Shown here: positions 17,058 through 25,565 of the stretch, piece by piece | How the letters are laid out: every line of letters begins with the position of its first letter | How positions within the stretch are numbered: position 1 is the first letter of the stretch | Assembly: GCF_030317145.1 (NCBI RefSeq) | Contig: NZ_JASZYE010000002.1 | Location: 372,001-436,000 of the forward strand | DNA length: 64,000 bases | Direction of reading: 5' to 3' | DNA from: Variovorax flavidus | GTDB lineage: Bacteria; Pseudomonadota; Gammaproteobacteria; Burkholderiales; Burkholderiaceae_C | Notes under the pieces: model-generated | The model's database searches: none | Told to the model about the DNA's origin: nothing | What the model saw: only the letters and a program-made list of their open reading frames with translations | Program-made: the position numbers and the translations under genes

Positions 17058-17891
17058 GTGACAAATGACTGCGCCGATCGCCACTCGGGCTTCGCCCCAT
17101 GGGCAGTGGCCCTCCTGCTGGCCGCTGCCGCCCCAGCCCATGCGCTGGTCATCGGCGTGACCGAAGGCGTGACCTATCAGGCCAGCGACAGCCAGATCGA
17201 GGCCAAGTTCGAGCCGATCGCGGAGGCGCTGAGCAAGGCGCTGAAGCAACCGGTGACCATCAAGATCCTGAGCTCGTATCGCAACGCACGCGAGGCGCTG
17301 AAGCAGAACCAGGTCGACCTGGCCTTCGTGCATCCGGCCCATGTCGCGTTCGAGGCGACCAAGGCGGGCAACTTCAAGACGCTCGCCTGGACCGCAGGCT
17401 TTACGGACTACAAGGTGTCGTTCCTGTGCAAGGACACGCAAGCCATCTCCAACTGGAAGGAGATCGCGGGCAAGAGCCTGGTCATGCCCGACGCGGACTC
17501 CATCACCTCGGTGATCACGCGTGCGATGCTGCGTGAGCAGGGCCTGCAGGACGGCGCCGTCAAGACCACCAACACGCGCTACCAGGATGCGGTGCCTTTC
17601 TATGTGCAGAACGGTTTCGCCGCCTACGGCGCCACCGCGTCGGCCAAGGTGGTGAAGGACTGGCAGTCCACCGGCGGCAAGACCTGCGCCGAATCGCGCG
17701 CCGTTCCCATCAAGCAGTGGCTCGCCTCGAGCAAGCTCGACGCGAGCACTGTCGCGACGGCGCGCGACACCCTGCTGGGACTGGGGCAGTCCGATGCGGG
17801 CAAGCGTGCGCTCGCCACCTCGACGTACGCCGGATTCATCGCGCCCTCGCCGGAAGTCGAGAAGACGCTCATGAGCTGGCTGGGGATCTAA
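17058..17891 (+). CDS. PhnD/SsuA-like periplasmic phosphate/phosphonate-type binding protein
   Basis: A 277-residue ABC-type substrate-binding protein of the PhnD fold: export signal (WAVALLLAAAAPAHA), then LVIGVTEGVTYQ, IAEALSKALKQPVTIKILSS, NQVDLAFVHPAHVAFEA and SVITRAMLREQG. The GTG start at 17058 is preferred because GGAG lies 7 bp upstream and the signal peptide begins right after it. No ATPase or permease is adjacent, so it is an orphan or serves a sensory role. Ligand unknown. Its stop overlaps the stop of the convergent gene by 3 bp (shared CTAA). Confidence 0.82.
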   Translation: MTNDCADRHSGFAPWAVALLLAAAAPAHALVIGVTEGVTYQASDSQIEAKFEPIAEALSKALKQPVTIKILSSYRNAREALKQNQVDLAFVHPAHVAFEATKAGNFKTLAWTAGFTDYKVSFLCKDTQAISNWKEIAGKSLVMPDADSITSVITRAMLREQGLQDGAVKTTNTRYQDAVPFYVQNGFAAYGATASAKVVKDWQSTGGKTCAESRAVPIKQWLASSKLDASTVATARDTLLGLGQSDAGKRALATSTYAGFIAPSPEVEKTLMSWLGI

Positions 17892-18313
17892 GCCCGGCCC
17901 AAGGCAACCAGGCTCCAGACGATCGCTGCCAGCTGCGCGATGTTGATGAGGATGGCGGTGATGTGCGTTCTGCGGAACCCCGGAATGGCGTCCATGTAGT
18001 TGGACTGGATCTGCGCTCCGAGCGCGTCCATCTTGGGAATGATCTTCTTGCGCAGGACGATGGCAATCATTGCCAGCGCCGCCGCACCCACCGCGAGCCC
18101 TGGGCGGCCCGCAATCGCATAGCTGATCGCCGTCGCAGTCGCCGTCATGAATGCGGCGACGTAGTAGATGTTGAAGAAGCCGCGCACGAAGCGGGCGTCC
18201 AGCGGTGTGTCGTGCTTCAGGATCAGCAGCGGAATCGAGCCCATGATGAAGTAGGCCGTCGTGACGAGGAGTGCCACCGTGAAGCCCAGGGCGGCGAACA
18301 TGGCAGGAGACAT
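17888..18313 (-). CDS. Small integral membrane protein of unknown function
   Basis: A 141-residue protein, mostly hydrophobic, with four probable transmembrane helices (about 4-25, 48-66, 70-88, 118-138) and a polar loop containing KKIIPKMDALGAQIQSN. The start MSPAMFAALGFTVALLV is supported by AGGAAA upstream. I do not recognise the family. It lies 16 bp downstream of the GNAT gene at 18330 on the same strand and may be co-transcribed with it. Confidence 0.65.
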   Translation of the reverse strand: MSPAMFAALGFTVALLVTTAYFIMGSIPLLILKHDTPLDARFVRGFFNIYYVAAFMTATATAISYAIAGRPGLAVGAAALAMIAIVLRKKIIPKMDALGAQIQSNYMDAIPGFRRTHITAILINIAQLAAIVWSLVALGRA

Positions 18314-18329
18314 CTTTGTTTTCCTCGAT

Positions 18330-19082
18330 TCACGAAGCGTGACCCGGCACCCGGTAGTGATAGCGGTAGAAGTCCTCGAACCCCAGCTCAGCATACAAGC
18401 GGCGCGCGGCTTCGTTCTGCTCGCGCACCTGAAGGTAGGCAGAACTCGCACCCGTTTCGCGGCCCCAATCCATCAGCGCGCGGGTCAACGCGCGACCGTG
18501 GCCACGCCTGCGCCGGGCCGGGTCCACCACGATGTCGTACAGGCCGACCGCGCCGCGCTCCAGCACGGCCAGCCCGAATCCGATGGCTTCGCCTTGTTCG
18601 TGCAGGGTGGCGAAAGCAGCCGGCAACGCGATGGAGCGCAGGATGGCGCGGTGCAGTTCATCTTGCAGGGACGTCACGCCGAGGGCGGCGGTGATGCCCT
18701 CCAGCCAGGCTGACGTCGCCGCGGTCGAGATGCTCACCGAAGGATGCCGCGCCGCCGCGGCCAGCGACGCACGGGCCACCTGCGTCGGATCGAAGAAGGC
18801 GTAGCCCGCATCCGCCAGTTCCTTGTCCGCCTCGGGCTGCGCCAGCGGAGAAAGGCGGAACACGGCGGGAAGGCCGTGCCGCTCGTAGAAGGTCTCGGCC
18901 GCGGCGCGCACCCCCTCGAAGGTCGCGCCCGGGTCTGCGGCATTGACCGAGTTGGCTCGCTTGGTATAGCCGCCGGCCAGCCGAAACACCCAGCCGTTGA
19001 AGAACACGGTCTGCCGCGCAGGCCACGCGTTGAAGCTGCGCTCCTCCAGGGCACGGACGGTCGCGAGGTCGATGTGGGTCAT
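18330..19082 (-). CDS. GNAT family N-acetyltransferase (two-domain)
   Basis: A 250-residue acetyltransferase. The C-terminal GNAT domain is clear: VGLYDIVVDPARRRRGHGRA is the acetyl-CoA pyrophosphate loop, followed by SSAYLQVREQNEAARRLYAELGF with the usual Tyr. The N-terminal half (LEERSFNAWPARQTVFFNGW...YTKRANSVNA) resembles a degenerate second GNAT-like domain, as in many 240-260 aa members. The substrate is unknown. It lies 16 bp after the thioesterase gene upstream on the same strand, so the three genes from 20364 to 17888 may form one unit. Confidence 0.82.
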   Translation of the reverse strand: MTHIDLATVRALEERSFNAWPARQTVFFNGWVFRLAGGYTKRANSVNAADPGATFEGVRAAAETFYERHGLPAVFRLSPLAQPEADKELADAGYAFFDPTQVARASLAAAARHPSVSISTAATSAWLEGITAALGVTSLQDELHRAILRSIALPAAFATLHEQGEAIGFGLAVLERGAVGLYDIVVDPARRRRGHGRALTRALMDWGRETGASSAYLQVREQNEAARRLYAELGFEDFYRYHYRVPGHAS

Positions 19083-19098
19083 GGGCAAGTCGACGTCC

Positions 19099-20364
19099 TT
19101 AACCATCGGCCAGCGCACGCTGAAGGAACGCCAGCATGCGGGACCACGAGTCCTGGCGGGCATGGGCCGTTCCTTCGGGCGTTCCGCCCATGTCCATGTC
19201 CTCCCCGGAAACGGGATGCTTGAACTTCAGCATCGTCGTCGGTCCGTTGGGCCAGCCGATGCTGTGGCCGGCGTTGGCGTACTTCAGGTGTTCGACGCGA
19301 TGGGGAAACCCCGTCTGCGTGAAGCGTCGAACGGCGAACTCCGCCAGTTCGCTGGACGGCCACAGTTGGTCGTCGGCGCCTGAGATCAGAAGGACCGGCC
19401 CGTTGATTCGTTCCACGGGGATGGCGGCCCTGTCCGCGAAGTCGGCGTCCTCCAGGGGAACGAGGTAGCAGTCGAACTTGCCCGCCTCGATGCCGGCGGA
19501 GGACCTGCGCGATGCGTCGTACGAGAGAGTGTCTGCGTAGGGAACCTCCTTGCCGTTCAAGGTCCATGCGCCGTGACCGGTCGGCGGATAGGCCGGCCAC
19601 GCGATGCCGCTGGGGACATAGGCGACGACCGCCCGGATGCCGGGGTACGTCGCACCGAGCAGCAATGCCAGCTCTCCACCTCGAGAGATGCCCACGACGG
19701 CCAGATGCTTCGCGGCGACACCCGGTTGTGCCGACATCCACTCCAGGGCCGTGCCGAAGTATTCGAGCGGAATGCGGTCGAGCGTTGGCGGCAGGCCTTC
19801 GGCGGCGAAGTACGCCAGCGCCAATGCCGCGTACCCACGGGAGGCCAGCAAGGCGGCCATTTCCTGGGACCAGGCCAACCCACCGTTCGAGCCTCCGACC
19901 ACGAGCACCGCCCGATGTGGCCCCTGGTGTGCCGGCTCGAACATCCGGCCGACGAGTCCGTCGACCTTGACGTCCCGCGACACGGCGGCCGGCCCGAGGA
20001 AAACTCGCCGGATGGGGTGGGAGATCGGTGGAGCGCCGTCTTCCCCCTCGGCAGTGAGCGTTGCGGTGAAGGGGTCCGTGCTCTTGCCCTCGAAGCCCTT
20101 GGCGACATCGCCATGCACGGGTGCACGGGACCAGAAGAGTCCCATCGCATCGACGCCTCGATAGGAGCCCGACACGGGCGCCTGGCTGCCGAGGTCCACG
20201 ATCCCGTTCGAATCGGCGATGAACGTGGCGCTGGACAGGAGAACCACGTCACTGAAACTGCTCCAGAGCTTCAAGGTGATTCGCGCGCCTGCGTGGAGAT
20301 CCAGAACACGAATCACAAGGGTCTCGTCGACGAGACATGTCGGAGGCAGCGTGTCGAACTTCAT
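19099..20364 (-). CDS. Acyl-CoA thioesterase / BAAT-type alpha/beta hydrolase
   Basis: A 421-residue protein with the two-domain architecture of acyl-CoA thioester hydrolase/bile acid-CoA:amino acid N-acyltransferase. Residues 10-120 form the beta-sandwich domain (DAMGLFWSRAPVHGDVAKGF). Residues 125-421 are an alpha/beta hydrolase with VVGGSNGGLAW, nucleophile Ser227 in GISRGGE, Asp331/332 in SGADDQLWPS and His367 in AGHSIGWPN. Ser rather than Cys at the nucleophile favours hydrolysis of acyl-CoA or esters over transfer to amino acids. The native substrate in bacteria is unknown. Confidence 0.85.
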   Translation of the reverse strand: MKFDTLPPTCLVDETLVIRVLDLHAGARITLKLWSSFSDVVLLSSATFIADSNGIVDLGSQAPVSGSYRGVDAMGLFWSRAPVHGDVAKGFEGKSTDPFTATLTAEGEDGAPPISHPIRRVFLGPAAVSRDVKVDGLVGRMFEPAHQGPHRAVLVVGGSNGGLAWSQEMAALLASRGYAALALAYFAAEGLPPTLDRIPLEYFGTALEWMSAQPGVAAKHLAVVGISRGGELALLLGATYPGIRAVVAYVPSGIAWPAYPPTGHGAWTLNGKEVPYADTLSYDASRRSSAGIEAGKFDCYLVPLEDADFADRAAIPVERINGPVLLISGADDQLWPSSELAEFAVRRFTQTGFPHRVEHLKYANAGHSIGWPNGPTTMLKFKHPVSGEDMDMGGTPEGTAHARQDSWSRMLAFLQRALADG

Positions 20365-20503
20365 GCGGGGGCCGGCTTCTTTCAGGAAGTGCAGGATTTC
20401 GGAGGCGACCGCATTTTGGCGCGGCCGTCAACAGGCATCCTGATGATGACCGGGTGCGGTCGGCCCCCTAAGGTGCTCGCGGGACGGACCCGAAGGAGAC
20501 ACC

Positions 20504-20875
20504 ATGAAGAAGACCTTTTCAACCCCGTTCGTGCTCTTGGCGACATCCATGGCCGCGATGGGCCAGGCGCCAGGATTTCCGGCGGACACGCCGATCCCGA
20601 AATCAGCGGAGATCACGGAGTTCGTCAAGGACAAGACCTTCACCGGCACGCGAAGCGACGGCATCACGGGCAAGTTCAACTACCGCTCGGATGGCAAGTT
20701 CGAAGTCATCTATCCGCAGTTCAAGGAGTTCGGCACCTGGCGCACAGAGGACGGAAACCTTTGCGTCGACGATCCGGTCAACGGCAAGGTTTGCAACCAG
20801 GTGCGGATCCTGGGCGGCAACCTGCTCTATCGCCGCAACAAGAACGGCGAGGTGGTGACGCTGAAGTCGGATTGA
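20504..20875 (+). CDS. Secreted hypothetical protein
   Basis: A 123-residue protein with a short export signal (MKKTFSTPFVLLATSMAAMG) and a mature domain rich in aromatic and Gly residues: SDGKFEVIYPQFKEFGTWRT, a Cys pair (Cys-Val-Asp-Asp...Val-Cys-Asn) that may form a periplasmic disulfide, and a Lys-rich C-terminus. An AAGGAG sits 6 bp before the ATG. The repeated beta-strand pattern suggests a small beta-barrel or lipocalin-like fold, but no family is recognised. It is divergent from the thioesterase gene. Confidence 0.7.
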   Translation: MKKTFSTPFVLLATSMAAMGQAPGFPADTPIPKSAEITEFVKDKTFTGTRSDGITGKFNYRSDGKFEVIYPQFKEFGTWRTEDGNLCVDDPVNGKVCNQVRILGGNLLYRRNKNGEVVTLKSD

Positions 20876-20881
20876 CGGGCG

Positions 20882-20920
20882 GGCGGTGCCATGGGGATTC
20901 GCCCCCATGGCAAGGCCGCC
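20882..20920. terminator. Strong hairpin between convergent genes (probable bidirectional terminator)
   Basis: A stem of GCCATGGGG (20888-20896) against CCCCATGGC (20903-20911) with a 6-base loop, extended by GGCGG (20882-20886) against CCGCC (20916-20920). It lies exactly between the stops of the convergent genes at 20875 and 20934. There is no good T-tract, so intrinsic termination is plausible but not certain. Confidence 0.6.
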
Positions 20921-20933
20921 CGGTCTCGCAGAC

Positions 20934-23045
20934 TCAGTTGGCCGGCAAGCGGAGATCGGCCAGCTTGCGGTCGAAGCGCACCAGCCAGAGGCGTGTCGGC
21001 CGCTCCTGGTCGCTGCCGCGCACCAGGCGCGCAGCCACGACGCCGGTCGGGCATCCCTTGGTGATCACGCCGGCCGCGTCCACGGTGCAGTCCTCGATGC
21101 TGCCGGCCACGCGTTGGCCATTGGCGTCGAGCAGCGTCGTGGTGAGACCGAAGTCGTTGTCGTTCACGAGGGCGAGCGTGTTCTCGTCGACCAGCGTCAT
21201 GCCCTCTGCCTTCTCGGCCAGCCAGCCGAGCGCGTTGAGGTCGAGCAGTTCGGTCTTTCGCATCGGGATCACCGTGGACCAGTCCGCGCCGCCGGCCACT
21301 GCCTGCGTGATGCTGCTGACCTCGAGGTTGTAGTCCAGCGCCGCGATATCGGTCGCGTTCGCGGGGATCTCGACCAGCATCAGCTTGTTCACCACCTTGG
21401 CGTCGCTCTTGCGCGCGCCCTGTTCGATGACGATGAAACGGCCGTTGCCCAGGCTCACCATGTCGCCGAGCTTGGCGTTGCCGGTGCGGTCCTTGTCGTA
21501 CTGGCTGCCGTCGATGGGGTAGGCGTACAGCTTCGAGCGCTCGGTGGCCGGGTCGAATTCGAGCCAGCGCGCGAACTTCGCGATGTGGCGCACATCGGTG
21601 CTGCTGCCGCCCGGCGGCGTGGCCTTGATCGACTTGCCGCTGCCGTCCTTCGGATCGATCGGACTTTGCAGGAAGCCGTGCAGCTTGCCGCTGGCCACGT
21701 CGAGCGCCAGCCCTTCCATGCCGCGATTGGGACGGCGCTGCGACAGCACCGCTGGCAGGTCCGCCGCACCGGCACCGGGGCCGTACTTCTTCTCGACCAC
21801 GCCGGTCGCGATGTTGATGCGAACGATGAACGGACCGTACTCGTCGCTGCTCCACAGCACATTGCGGGCCTTGTCGAGCACCAGCGTCTCGGGGTCGAGG
21901 CCATTGGCGTCGAAGCCGGCCTTGGCCGCGTCGTACACGTAGGCGTCGGTCAGCGGCGTCTCGCCCGTGGACCCCACGCCCGATTGCGGCGGCAGCCCCG
22001 TGAGCTTGCGGTCGGCGTCGAGCTTGAGCGGCAAGCTCGACTGCAGCACCGCGCCGTTCTTGCCGATCGTGACGATGCCGAAGCTCGGCGCGAACGACGG
22101 CGCCGGAAACACCTTGCTGATATTGGTTCCGCTGCCGCCGGGCACCGGCGCCGTCGGCCCATCGCCATTGGGGCCGCGGTCGGTGATGGCGTAGAACTCC
22201 AGCGTGCCGTCCGCCGCCGTGCCCTTGAAAGCCAGGCCGGAGCCGTACGCCGGCAGGAAGCCCTTGGGGAACTCGGCGCGGATCTTGTCGTTGCTGCCTT
22301 CGTAGGGAACATTGAACTTCACGTCCGCCTGCATCTGGTGGCGCGTGACGCTCACGGCGATGGCGCCGAGCGCGTTGGTCTGCGTGGCCGCTTCGCTCAC
22401 GGGCGCGCCGAGTTGCGACGCCAGCGTGTTCTCGAAATGCTCGCGCGCCAGCGTGCGCCGGGTGGCGTCGGAGCTTCGTGCGCTGTAGGGCACCGGCAAG
22501 GACGCGAGCAGCGCGTTGAGCGCCGTGTCGAAGGTGGCCGCCGCTGCGCTGAAATCCAGCGCTCCGGCCCGGAGCGCGGCCTTCACCGCATCGGTGATGC
22601 GGATGCCGTTCGACGGATCGCCGTCATCGTCCAGGCTTTGCAATGCGATCAGGCGATTGACCACCGCGTCGGCCTTCAGGCCGTCTGCCGTCGGCTTCTG
22701 ACCGGCGAGCGAGAGCGGCGTGATCGAGGTGCCGCAGGCGGCGCTGCCGAGCACGAGGCCGCCGAGGCTGAAGGTGACCGTCTCGCCTTCCTTGCAGGCG
22801 AACTCGCCCTTGGCCGATGTGGCCGCCTTCGCGGCCGTCCCGGCCACGTAGTCGAGCCCTTCGACGGCCGCGTCGAGGAAAACCCCGGCAACGCTGCCGG
22901 GCGTCGCCGTGCCACCGCCGGCCCCGGCGCCGCCCGACCCGCCCGCGGGCAACGTGAAGTTGCCGCCACCACCGCCGCCACATGCACTCACCAACAGGCC
23001 GGCGCCCACCACCGCCAGCCATGTCACCCTCGATCGATTGTTCAT
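20934..23045 (-). CDS. Phytase-like/esterase-like secreted lipoprotein
   Basis: A 703-residue lipoprotein. The signal peptide ends in lipobox LVSAC with the lipidated Cys22, followed by a Gly-rich linker. Residues from about 220 to the end match the phytase-like (esterase-like activity of phytase family) beta-propeller: GSGLAFKGTAADGTLEFYAI, TDRGPNGDGP, RPNRGMEGLALD, ARWLEFDPATERSKLYAY, GDMVSLGNGRFIVIEQGARK. The N-terminal ~200 residues are a separate helical region. It is predicted to act at the outer membrane on organic phosphate or ester substrates. No transporter or regulator is adjacent. Confidence 0.85.
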   Translation of the reverse strand: MNNRSRVTWLAVVGAGLLVSACGGGGGGNFTLPAGGSGGAGAGGGTATPGSVAGVFLDAAVEGLDYVAGTAAKAATSAKGEFACKEGETVTFSLGGLVLGSAACGTSITPLSLAGQKPTADGLKADAVVNRLIALQSLDDDGDPSNGIRITDAVKAALRAGALDFSAAAATFDTALNALLASLPVPYSARSSDATRRTLAREHFENTLASQLGAPVSEAATQTNALGAIAVSVTRHQMQADVKFNVPYEGSNDKIRAEFPKGFLPAYGSGLAFKGTAADGTLEFYAITDRGPNGDGPTAPVPGGSGTNISKVFPAPSFAPSFGIVTIGKNGAVLQSSLPLKLDADRKLTGLPPQSGVGSTGETPLTDAYVYDAAKAGFDANGLDPETLVLDKARNVLWSSDEYGPFIVRINIATGVVEKKYGPGAGAADLPAVLSQRRPNRGMEGLALDVASGKLHGFLQSPIDPKDGSGKSIKATPPGGSSTDVRHIAKFARWLEFDPATERSKLYAYPIDGSQYDKDRTGNAKLGDMVSLGNGRFIVIEQGARKSDAKVVNKLMLVEIPANATDIAALDYNLEVSSITQAVAGGADWSTVIPMRKTELLDLNALGWLAEKAEGMTLVDENTLALVNDNDFGLTTTLLDANGQRVAGSIEDCTVDAAGVITKGCPTGVVAARLVRGSDQERPTRLWLVRFDRKLADLRLPAN

Positions 23046-23502
23046 TGTTGTTCCTGCTGAATCACGATTGACGCGCGCGCACCATGCGCGAGCCCGCCGG
23101 ATTAGCGCGAAACTTTGTGACGCGGCCGTGAAAGGTTCGGCGCTGCGGGACGACAGCAGGCCGGGGCGGCCGCACCTCGGGCAGCTTCAGTCAAGTGAGT
23201 TACCGCTTGCATCCCGCTGTGGAAAAGAAAGAAGGCGGCGCACCAACATGGCGTGCTGCGTTGCACGGCCCCGGCGCACACAAAACGTGCCGTTCCCAAT
23301 GAAGAAGGGGGATGCTGCAGCGCACCAAAACACGAAAGTCAAGGCTTTCTTTTCCCCTTGGCCGGTGCATGACTCTGTGGATAACTAAGTGGGCATCTTG
23401 CCGGACCCGCATTCCGCTTGGCTTCCATTGCGATGCTCACCGAACGGGCAGCCGCTGCCGCCGATCAGGTTTTTTGCAGGACCGGACCCGAGCCCGGAGT
23501 TT
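23046..23502. other. 457-bp intergenic stretch without a recognisable gene
   Basis: The region upstream of the phytase-like gene and downstream of tacT shows no frame with convincing coding character and is less GC-biased than its surroundings, with short A- and T-runs (around 23220-23235, 23325-23355 and 23468-23475). I see no tRNA-like cloverleaf, no tandem repeat and no clear terminator. It presumably holds the promoter of the gene at 23045; a small RNA cannot be excluded. Confidence 0.5.
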
Positions 23503-24000
23503 TCACGGGCCGGCCGGCGGGCTCAGCCGCAGCATCAGTGTCAGCGGATGCCCTGGAGACTCCTGAAAGCCGTAGTGCTCGTAGAACGCCTTGGCGCGAT
23601 CATGAAGTGCGTGAACAAGCAAGGCGCGCACCCCAGCGTTCTGCGAAACCGTGACCGCGCGAAAGACGGCGTCCTGCAGCATCGCCGCCCCCAGCTTCAC
23701 GCCCTGGACGCGACGATCGACCGCCAGGCGCCCGAGCACCATCACGGGAATCGGATCCGGCATGTTTCGCCGAACGCCGGTCGTGGCCATCTGGTGCGCG
23801 ACCGCTCCTGCAGCCATCGCGTAGTAGCCGAAGACGCGCCCGTCCTTGTCCGTCACCACGAACGTCCGGCTGGCACCGCTCGCCTGATTGGCCAACGCCC
23901 TTCGTTGCAACCAGGTGTCGAGACTGGCCTCTCCCGATTCGAACTCTCCAAGGGCGTGTGCGGCGATGAGCGGTTGTGGCGCGCCGAGCTTCGGCGTCAT
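23503..24000 (-). CDS. tacT: GNAT-type toxin of a TacA-TacT toxin-antitoxin pair
   Basis: A 165-residue GNAT protein of the TacT/AtaT group, which acetylates aminoacyl-tRNA and blocks translation. Diagnostic features are the N-terminal EFESGEASLDTWLQRRALAN, central SRTFVVTDKDGRVFGYYAM, the CoA loop RRVQGVKLGAAML and the catalytic-type Tyr140 in RAKAFYEHYGF. It follows the RHH antitoxin gene with a 4-bp ATGA overlap, the standard antitoxin-first coupled arrangement. All expected core residues are present, so the toxin appears intact. Confidence 0.9.
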   Translation of the reverse strand: MTPKLGAPQPLIAAHALGEFESGEASLDTWLQRRALANQASGASRTFVVTDKDGRVFGYYAMAAGAVAHQMATTGVRRNMPDPIPVMVLGRLAVDRRVQGVKLGAAMLQDAVFRAVTVSQNAGVRALLVHALHDRAKAFYEHYGFQESPGHPLTLMLRLSPPAGP

Positions 24001-24269
24001 GCCGCGTCCGTCTCCCAGGGAGCCTTCACCGCCATGAGCCGCTCCAGACCGGGATTACGGCCGACCGGCGCATCCAGCATCGCGGTGAACTGCGTGAACT
24101 TGTCGTGATCGAGGCTGAAGAAGACCTGATCCAGCATCACTGCCTGCGCGCGCTCGCAAGCGGCCTCAAGCATGAAGTCCGAACGGTTCTTTCCGACCAG
24201 CCCTGCAGCGTGATCGATGAGGTCGCGCTGCTCGGGACGGGCGCGCAGATTGATGGGGGCGTCGCGCAT
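23997..24269 (-). CDS. tacA: DUF1778 ribbon-helix-helix antitoxin (TacA-type)
   Basis: A 90-residue antitoxin. Residues 1-45 form a ribbon-helix-helix DNA-binding domain (APINLRARPEQRDLIDHAAG then GKNRSDFMLEAACERAQ), and the C-terminal half is the toxin-binding helix region (DKFTQFTAMLDAPV). The start at 24269 is chosen because an upstream in-frame ATG would place coding sequence across the operators. Two near-identical inverted repeats lie directly upstream, consistent with autorepression by the TacA-TacT complex. Confidence 0.9.
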   Translation of the reverse strand: MRDAPINLRARPEQRDLIDHAAGLVGKNRSDFMLEAACERAQAVMLDQVFFSLDHDKFTQFTAMLDAPVGRNPGLERLMAVKAPWETDAA

Positions 24270-24277
24270 CAGAGACC

Positions 24278-24336
24278 TTGTGTATAGACAATAGATACAC
24301 AATTCTCGGCCAGACGTGTATCTGTTGTCAATACAT
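24278..24336 (-). promoter_or_regulatory. tacAT promoter with two inverted-repeat operators
   Basis: Site 1 has perfect 8-bp arms TTGTGTAT (24278-24285) and ATACACAA (24295-24302) around 9 bp. Site 2 has GTGTAT (24316-24321) and ATACAT (24331-24336), also around 9 bp. Read on opposite strands, the two 21-bp cores match at 18 positions, with centres 36 bp apart. A perfect -35 TTGACA (24331-24326, minus) lies in site 2, with GAGAAT (24307-24302) 18 bp downstream as a candidate -10. Site 1 then covers the transcription start and leader. The arrangement fits cooperative autorepression. Confidence 0.8.
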
Positions 24337-25553
24337 CAGGAATCGGGCGACCCGATGATCTTCGCGGCCTGCAGATCTGCGATCTCGCTGTCGTCAAAGC
24401 CGAATTCCTTCAGCACCTCCCGGGTCTGCTGCCCCACCGTCGGCGCCGCCGACCGTGCAAAGGGAGCCTCGCCATCGAAGTGAATCGGCAGGCCGAGCGA
24501 ACGCATGGTGCCCCCGTTCGGGCTGTCGACGTCGACCACCATCGAGATGGCGCGCGATTGCTCGTGTTCCATCGCCTGGCCAACGTCATGCACCGGACCG
24601 ACCGGAACGCCGGCGTTGTCGAAGACCTCGACCCAATGTCCGGCGGGATGGCCGGCAAGCGCTTCTGTGATGAGCCCCGCCAGCACGGCCTGATGGGCCA
24701 GCCGGTCGCGCCCCGTCGTGAAGCGTTCGTCGGTGAGCCATTCGGGGTGGCCGAGCACCTCGGCGATGCGTCGCCAGTTGGCCTGGTTGCCGCCGCCGAG
24801 CGCAATAGCGCCTTCGCCGCATCGAAAGGTCTGGTACGGCGCGATCAACGGATGCGAGGTCCCCATGGGCTTGGCCACGGTGCCGTCGTGAAAGTACGCC
24901 GCTGCAAACCAGTACATCTGCTGCAGCGATGCCTGGAGCAGCGAAGTCTCCACCTTGCTGCCGACGCCCGTGCGCAGCCGCTTGATGTACGCCGTGAGGC
25001 TGCCGAGGGCGGCCAGGATGCCGGCGTTGATGTCGGCCACCGAGTTGCCCGGCTTGGCCGTCTCGCCGTCGATGCTGCCGGTCACGCTGATCAGGCCGGA
25101 AAACGCCTGCAGCACCAGGTCGAAGCCGCCGTTGTCGCTCATGGGGCCGTTCGGGCCGTATCCGCTGATCGAGGTGTAGACCAGCTGGGGATTGACTTCG
25201 CGCAGGTGCCCGTAGCCCAGACCCAGCGCATCGAGCTTCCCGCGGCGGAAGTTCTCGGTGACGATGTCGCAACTCGCGGCGAGCCGCTTGATGATCGCCT
25301 GGCCCGCAGGCTGGCGAATGTCGACCGCGATCGAGCGCTTGCCGCGGTTCAGCATGAGAAAGCCCGGAGCAAGCCCCGGATCGCCGGGCCGCGCGTAGCC
25401 GCGAGCATCGTCGCCCGCGGGAAACTTCTCGACCTTGATGACTTCGGCGCCCATGTCGGCCAGCATCAGGCCGCAGATCGGGCCGGCCATGATCTGGGAC
25501 ATCTCCAGGACGCGAACGCCTGCCAGCGGCAGGTCCTTGGCTTGTGGGTTCAT
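24336..25553 (-). CDS. CaiB/BaiF family (class III) CoA-transferase
   Basis: A 405-residue class III CoA-transferase, moving CoA between carboxylic acids. Family blocks are LAGVRVLEMSQIMAGPICGL, DMGAEVIKVEKFPAGDDAR, LNRGKRSIAVDI, YTSISGYGPNGP and the catalytic Asp174 in SVADINAGILAALG. Length is normal. It is the downstream gene of a minus-strand unit with the crotonase-fold gene (12 bp gap) and, further upstream, the Bug receptor, controlled by a divergent GntR. This suggests uptake, CoA activation and breakdown of one carboxylic acid of unknown identity. Confidence 0.9.
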   Translation of the reverse strand: MNPQAKDLPLAGVRVLEMSQIMAGPICGLMLADMGAEVIKVEKFPAGDDARGYARPGDPGLAPGFLMLNRGKRSIAVDIRQPAGQAIIKRLAASCDIVTENFRRGKLDALGLGYGHLREVNPQLVYTSISGYGPNGPMSDNGGFDLVLQAFSGLISVTGSIDGETAKPGNSVADINAGILAALGSLTAYIKRLRTGVGSKVETSLLQASLQQMYWFAAAYFHDGTVAKPMGTSHPLIAPYQTFRCGEGAIALGGGNQANWRRIAEVLGHPEWLTDERFTTGRDRLAHQAVLAGLITEALAGHPAGHWVEVFDNAGVPVGPVHDVGQAMEHEQSRAISMVVDVDSPNGGTMRSLGLPIHFDGEAPFARSAAPTVGQQTREVLKEFGFDDSEIADLQAAKIIGSPDS

Positions 25554-25565
25554 TGCGCTTCTTTG

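Noticed and set aside
23220..23300. Possible sigma-54 (-24/-12) promoter in the gap upstream of the phytase-like gene
   Set aside because: The candidate GG and GC pairs are separated by 11 rather than 10 bases and no activator site was convincing.
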